The notes beneath the pieces were generated by a model that saw only the letters and a program-made list of their open reading frames with translations, did not search any database and had not been told where the DNA came from. 64,000 nt of DNA from UTCHB3 sp008363265. GTDB taxonomy: Bacteria; Bacteroidota; Ignavibacteria; Ignavibacteriales; Ignavibacteriaceae. This document shows, in pieces, positions 60,378 to 64,000 of this stretch; position 1 is the stretch's first letter, and each line of letters begins with the position of its first letter. The position numbers and the translations under genes were made by a program. The DNA lies in the NCBI GenBank assembly GCA_045863055.1, contig BTUW01000006.1, positions 62,001 to 126,000 of the forward strand. The letters run 5' to 3'.

Positions 60378-61292
60378 ATGAGTGATAACAAGATGAAAAA
60401 ATTTGATAATCCCATAGCTTTTCTTGCGGCTTCATATCCTTACCTGTTGATCGTACTGATCGGTCTTGGTATCTATTATGCCAGAAACCTCGGTCAGGTT
60501 AATGAGAACAGCCTCCCGGCGAGACTGTTCGATTCAACCACGATCGTGGCTGATCTGCCGGTGGCTGATCCCGCGATGCTCACCGCGGTGGATGCTGAAA
60601 TGCTTAAAAAACCCTCCGCGGAGTTGATCGCCAAGGGAAAAGAACTATACAACACCAATTGCGTTTCGTGCCACGGTGCCGATGGAAAGGGCGACGGACC
60701 TGCGGGTGTGGCCCTTAACCCTAAAGCCCGTAACTTCCATGCAGTTGACGGTTGGACCAATGGCCGCGAAATAACCGGGATGTGGAAAACACTTCAGGAA
60801 GGTATCGCAAAAAACGGTATGGCCGCTTATGATGTCATACCCGCCGACCAGCGGGTTGGCCTGATCCATTACATCAGAGACAACTTCATGCCGGATGCCC
60901 CCGCGGTTACCGATGCTCAGGTTAAGGAACTTGACGACAAGTATCAGCTTACGAAAGGTACTTTCAAGCCGGGCACAATTCCGGTGGCGGGTGCCAAGCA
61001 GATGTTGGTAAATGAAAATTCCGCCAGTGTTAAAAAGCTGGAAACAGCTTTGGCTACACTTGACAAACAGGCAAAATCTAACGAAGGCGCAAAGATCTTC
61101 GCCGGTACTGCCGAAAACAAAAAGCTTGCTCTCTCTTTTCTTCTCGCCAATCAGGGATGGAAAGACGGAACCGATGCACTTCTGAAGCTTGCTAAAGCAA
61201 ACCTCGAAGGCAGCGGTTTCAAGTACAAGCTTTTCTCGATGAATGAAGATGAACTTGACAAGATGTTTGGCTGGTTAAAAAGCACACTGTGA
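60378..61292 (+). CDS. Membrane-anchored monohaem cytochrome c of the respiratory operon
   Basis: 304 residues. An N-terminal membrane helix (LIVLIGLGIYYA, about 20-40) is followed by a cytochrome c domain with one CVSCH site (about 93-97), 'GADGKGDGPAG', 'RNFHAVDGWTNGREI' and a possible axial Met in 'AKNGMAAYDV'. The C-terminal 110 residues are helical and Lys/Ala-rich with no known domain. A strong ribosome site (TAGGAGGTGA) precedes it. It is likely an electron carrier between ACIII and the oxidase. It has no CuA motif, so it is not oxidase subunit II. Its end overlaps sco (GTGA). Confidence 0.85.
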   Translation: MSDNKMKKFDNPIAFLAASYPYLLIVLIGLGIYYARNLGQVNENSLPARLFDSTTIVADLPVADPAMLTAVDAEMLKKPSAELIAKGKELYNTNCVSCHGADGKGDGPAGVALNPKARNFHAVDGWTNGREITGMWKTLQEGIAKNGMAAYDVIPADQRVGLIHYIRDNFMPDAPAVTDAQVKELDDKYQLTKGTFKPGTIPVAGAKQMLVNENSASVKKLETALATLDKQAKSNEGAKIFAGTAENKKLALSFLLANQGWKDGTDALLKLAKANLEGSGFKYKLFSMNEDELDKMFGWLKSTL

Positions 61293-62077
61293 TTTATACT
61301 ATGACTGTTAGACTGTTTTTTCTGTTTGCTTTTTTCTTTACCGTTTCATTCCCCCTGAACCAGGGTGGGGAAGAGGTGGGTCTGGATGACAGTAAACTTG
61401 GCACCAAACTTCCGCTCGACATGGTTTTCACCAACGAAAAAGGTGAAAAAGTAACGTTGAGCAGTATCATCGACAAACCGACTATCCTGATGTTTGTTTA
61501 CTACAAATGTCCGGCACTCTGTTCGCCGATGATAGCCGACGTGGCCTCACAGGTCAGAAGGGTTGATCTTGCTCCGGGCAAAGACTACCAACTGGTGAGC
61601 ATATCGATCGACCATAATGAAACCTTTGAGGATGCGGCTGAAAAGAAAAAAGGTGTTCTGGCTTCCGGTGCAGTAGGGCTGCCTGAAAACTCCTGGCATT
61701 TTCTTACCGGCGATTCTGCTTCGATAAAGAAGCTAACCGGACTTGCCGGTATCACTTTCAGAAGGGTGGGGGATCTGATAGTTCATCCGGGAGTGATAAT
61801 GGCTGTCGGTAAAGACGGTATGATATCCCGCTACGTTATCGGTCCAAAATACCTCCCATTCGACATTAAAATGTCGATCTATGAGGCGATGGATGGAAAA
61901 ACAGCACCAACGGTTGCAAAAGTGCTTAAATTCTGCTTTAATTACGACAACGAAAGTGATACTTACGTTCTTAACGTAACCCGTATTTTCGGAGTTATCA
62001 TAATTCTGGCAGCAGCCATAGGAATGGTTGTGTTAATAAGGAAATCAAAAACCAAAGATATTAAAGAAGGTGCATAA
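61289..62077 (+). CDS. SCO family copper chaperone for cytochrome oxidase
   Basis: 262 residues. An N-terminal signal or anchor (about 3-22) is followed by a thioredoxin fold with the copper-binding CPALC motif (CxxxC, 'YYKCPALCSP') and a later histidine (IVHPGVIM). 'PTILMFVYYKCP' and 'LVSISIDHNETFEDA' are family segments. A second hydrophobic helix near 230-250 is unusual but seen in Bacteroidota relatives. SCO delivers copper to the CuA site of oxidase subunit II. GTG 61289 overlaps the previous stop; ATG 61301 is an alternative start. Confidence 0.9.
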   Translation: MIYTMTVRLFFLFAFFFTVSFPLNQGGEEVGLDDSKLGTKLPLDMVFTNEKGEKVTLSSIIDKPTILMFVYYKCPALCSPMIADVASQVRRVDLAPGKDYQLVSISIDHNETFEDAAEKKKGVLASGAVGLPENSWHFLTGDSASIKKLTGLAGITFRRVGDLIVHPGVIMAVGKDGMISRYVIGPKYLPFDIKMSIYEAMDGKTAPTVAKVLKFCFNYDNESDTYVLNVTRIFGVIIILAAAIGMVVLIRKSKTKDIKEGA

Positions 62078-62078
62078 T

Positions 62079-63731
62079 ATGTCTTCAACTGCAAATGATG
62101 TGAATGTAAGTTATCTCGACTACAAAGGGAAGCATTCCGGTCTGTTGGGTTGGATTCTGTCGGTGGACCATAAGAGGATCGGCATCATGTATATGATAGC
62201 GATGCTCGTCTTCTTTGCTGTGGGCGTAACATTCGGCTTCCTGATGAGGCTCGAGTTGATCGCTCCGGGAAAGACGATAATGGATCCGCAGACTTACAAC
62301 TCGATATTCACGCTGCACGGCCTGATAATGATCTTTCTATTCATTATCCCCGGCCTCCCCGCGGTATTCGGTAACTTCTTCCTGCCGATCATGGTGGGAG
62401 CGGCCGATGTGGCATTCCCAAGGCTTAACCTCCTCTCCTGGTGGCTTTTCATCATTGGGGGTCTTATGGCCATCACTTCGGTATTCCTTCCCGGAGGAGC
62501 TCCTGATACAGGATGGACATTCTACATCCCTTACTCTGTGAGAACATCAACAAATGTTATTCCGGCATTGCTTGCGGCATTCGTTCTTGGATTCTCTTCG
62601 ATCCTTACGGGTATCAACTTTGTTGTTACCATTCACCGGTTGAGAGCAAAGGGGATGACCTTCTGGAAAATGCCTCTTTTTGTATGGTCACTCTACGCAA
62701 CCTCATGGATCCAGGTTCTTGCCACCCCGATCGTTGGTATAACCCTTCTTCTCGTGGTATTTGAAAGAACCCTCAGCGTGGGTATTTTCGATCCTGCTCT
62801 CGGTGGAGATCCTGTACTGTTTCAGCATCTCTTCTGGATCTACTCACACCCCGCTGTTTACATCATGATACTTCCGGCGATGGGTGTTATCTCGGAGATC
62901 ATTCCTGTTTTCGCGCAGAGGACGATCTTCGGTTACAAGTTTATTGCCGGTTCCAGTATCGCGATCGCCCTGCTTGGGTCACTCGTCTGGGCTCACCACA
63001 TGTTCACTTCGGGCATGAGCGGTGTCGCGATGATCGCTTTCTCAGTACTGACCTTTCTTGTTTCGATCCCGTCGGCCATCAAGGTTTTCAACTGGGTGTC
63101 AACTCTCTATAAAGGTTCGATCCTCACAGAGCCGCCGCTTCTTTACGCCCTAGGATTCATCTTCCTTTTCTCGATCGGTGGGTTCACCGGTCTGATCCAG
63201 GGTGCTCTTTCAGTTAACCTCCACATCCACGATACATCATTCATTGTGGCTCACTTCCATTATGTGATGTTCGGTGGGACCGGTTTCGGTATTTTTGCGG
63301 CGATGCACTACTGGTGGCCGAAAATGTTCGGAAGAATGTACAACAAAACGACCGCGAAAGTGGGCTTCTGGACCCTTTTCATTGGGTTCAATCTTCTCTA
63401 TTTCCCGATGTTCGTTATGGGTTGGCTCGGAATGCCGAGAAGATATTATGATTATCTTCCTGAATTCCAGACATACCACATGCTTTCCACAGTTGGTTCA
63501 TGGATTTTGATCACCGGTCTTCTCATCATGTTCATCAACCTTTACAACGCCCTGAAGAGTGGCAAAAAGGTGACAGAAGAGAACTATTGGAATGGTGAGA
63601 CACTCGAGTGGAAGACTCCGACCCCACCATACGTTTTCAACTTTGAGAAGGAACCCGTTGTTGAAGGCGGTCCTTATGATTACAAGAGAAATGAAGTTCC
63701 GTCACCTGAATTAGAGGAGGAAAAGGTTTGA
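62079..63731 (+). CDS. ctaD: Cytochrome c oxidase subunit I, A2-type
   Basis: 550 residues with twelve membrane helices. Haem a ligand His is in 'FTLHGLIMIFLF' and the second in 'IVAHFHYVMFGG', which also holds the haem a3 ligand. CuB ligands are the His of 'YSHPAVY' and the His pair 'WAHHMF'. The crosslinked Tyr is in HPAVY. The usual helix-VI Glu (HPEVY) is replaced by Ala while a Tyr-Ser precedes the His, the signature of A2-type haem-copper oxidases such as Rhodothermus caa3. The start is ATG 62079 with AAGAAGGTG upstream. The end overlaps subunit III (TTGA). Confidence 0.96.
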   Translation: MSSTANDVNVSYLDYKGKHSGLLGWILSVDHKRIGIMYMIAMLVFFAVGVTFGFLMRLELIAPGKTIMDPQTYNSIFTLHGLIMIFLFIIPGLPAVFGNFFLPIMVGAADVAFPRLNLLSWWLFIIGGLMAITSVFLPGGAPDTGWTFYIPYSVRTSTNVIPALLAAFVLGFSSILTGINFVVTIHRLRAKGMTFWKMPLFVWSLYATSWIQVLATPIVGITLLLVVFERTLSVGIFDPALGGDPVLFQHLFWIYSHPAVYIMILPAMGVISEIIPVFAQRTIFGYKFIAGSSIAIALLGSLVWAHHMFTSGMSGVAMIAFSVLTFLVSIPSAIKVFNWVSTLYKGSILTEPPLLYALGFIFLFSIGGFTGLIQGALSVNLHIHDTSFIVAHFHYVMFGGTGFGIFAAMHYWWPKMFGRMYNKTTAKVGFWTLFIGFNLLYFPMFVMGWLGMPRRYYDYLPEFQTYHMLSTVGSWILITGLLIMFINLYNALKSGKKVTEENYWNGETLEWKTPTPPYVFNFEKEPVVEGGPYDYKRNEVPSPELEEEKV

Positions 63732-64000
63732 GCAGTCCGACATCCGCACAGGGAACAGACGTACACATGCATCGTGATGATGAAGGCTCACGCCTTGGCA
63801 TGTGGCTGTTTCTGTTCACCGAACTTCTGCTTTTCGGCGGAATGTTCCTGGTTTACGCAGTTTACAAATTTATTCATACCGAACAGTTCCATGTAGCCGC
63901 GAAAGAACTTAACACCCTTTTCGGCGCGCTTAACACGATCATTCTGCTGACAAGCAGTCTTACCATCGTGCTCGCGATCGTTGCCATATCAAAAGGACAG
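63728..64000 (+). CDS. ctaE: Cytochrome c oxidase subunit III (3' truncated by window edge)
   Basis: 91 residues are visible. The start is TTG 63728, overlapping the subunit I stop (TTGA), with GAGGAAAAGG upstream. After a 24-residue polar leader come 'RLGMWLFLFTELLLFGGMFLVYAVY' and 'LNTLFGALNTIILLTSSLTIVLAI', the first two helices of subunit III with the conserved Glu and the L-N-T segment. The gene continues beyond base 64000. Confidence 0.9.
   Translation, partial: MSSPTSAQGTDVHMHRDDEGSRLGMWLFLFTELLLFGGMFLVYAVYKFIHTEQFHVAAKELNTLFGALNTIILLTSSLTIVLAIVAISKGQ

Noticed and set aside
60378..61292. Cytochrome oxidase subunit II
   Set aside because: Only a single CVSCH haem site is seen; no CuA cupredoxin motif.

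Overview
The window looks like a chromosomal segment of an Ignavibacteria-type member of the Bacteroidota/Chlorobi group. Supporting signs are two clear type IX secretion (T9SS) cargo proteins with C-terminal sorting domains (NPFNPST / NPFNPTT), a giant gingipain-family (C25) protein with a similar C-terminus, a Wzi-type capsule protein, an alternative complex III (ACIII) respiratory operon, and promoters of the Bacteroidota form TTTG-N19-TAnnTTTG (clear before tRNA-Ala and before the sugar-transferase gene). TTG start codons are frequent, often fused to the preceding stop codon. Genes are tightly packed, and no gene-free stretch exceeds 300 bases. No rRNA, CRISPR array, insertion sequence or prophage was seen, and only one tRNA.

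Layout. 1-3023: phosphate uptake genes pstC (5' truncated)-pstA-pstB-phoU, convergent with a TetR regulator. 3661-7733 (minus strand): a three-gene signalling operon of MASE1-PAS histidine kinase, Rcp1-like single-domain response regulator and receiver-PAS-histidine kinase. 7924-14782: a PpiD/SurA-like foldase with promoter and terminator, an outer-membrane barrel protein, aroK-aroB, a TauE/SafE permease, a DoxX protein and a secreted polysaccharide deacetylase-like T9SS cargo (minus strand). 15048-19056: nadA, then phenylalanine hydroxylase, a peroxiredoxin, a eukaryote-like 6-pyruvoyltetrahydropterin synthase, GTP cyclohydrolase I and a short-chain reductase. Together these look like a tetrahydrobiopterin (BH4) synthesis and use cluster. 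19188-27993: sugar transferase, Wzi, the 1919-residue C25 protein and a methyltransferase. 28094-33144: glmS, then a cyclic-2,3-diphosphoglycerate-synthetase-like P-loop protein, carbamate kinase and ornithine carbamoyltransferase, closed by a strong terminator. 33289-41359: a LamG/Fn3-repeat T9SS surface protein, an M28 peptidase and an MFS transporter.

41406-46179: tRNA-Ala(GGC) with promoter and terminator, two histidine kinases around a DUF4384-like protein and a LOG-family protein, then two adjacent bacterial microcompartment (BMC) shell genes. The second BMC protein carries a Pro/Ala linker and a SAP/Rho-N-like tail. No encapsulated enzyme or vertex protein lies nearby. 46217-52518: YbbR-domain protein, thymidylate kinase, CtpA-type protease, a zinc-ribbon membrane protein and a GlcD/GlcF-like oxidoreductase pair. 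52789-64000: ACIII genes (pentahaem ActA, a small protein, ActB, ActC, an ActD-ActE fusion, ActF), a further cytochrome c, SCO, A2-type cytochrome oxidase subunit I and the start of subunit III. This is a near-complete quinol-to-oxygen chain, although no CuA-bearing subunit II is seen.

The items most worth a second look are the orphan BMC shell pair, a dispersed heptad repeat element (intergenic at 33212 and in frame inside the glcF-like gene at 52061), the BH4/phenylalanine hydroxylase cluster, the cDPGS-like/carbamate kinase/OTC cluster lacking arginine deiminase, and a candidate small RNA near 14841-14950.
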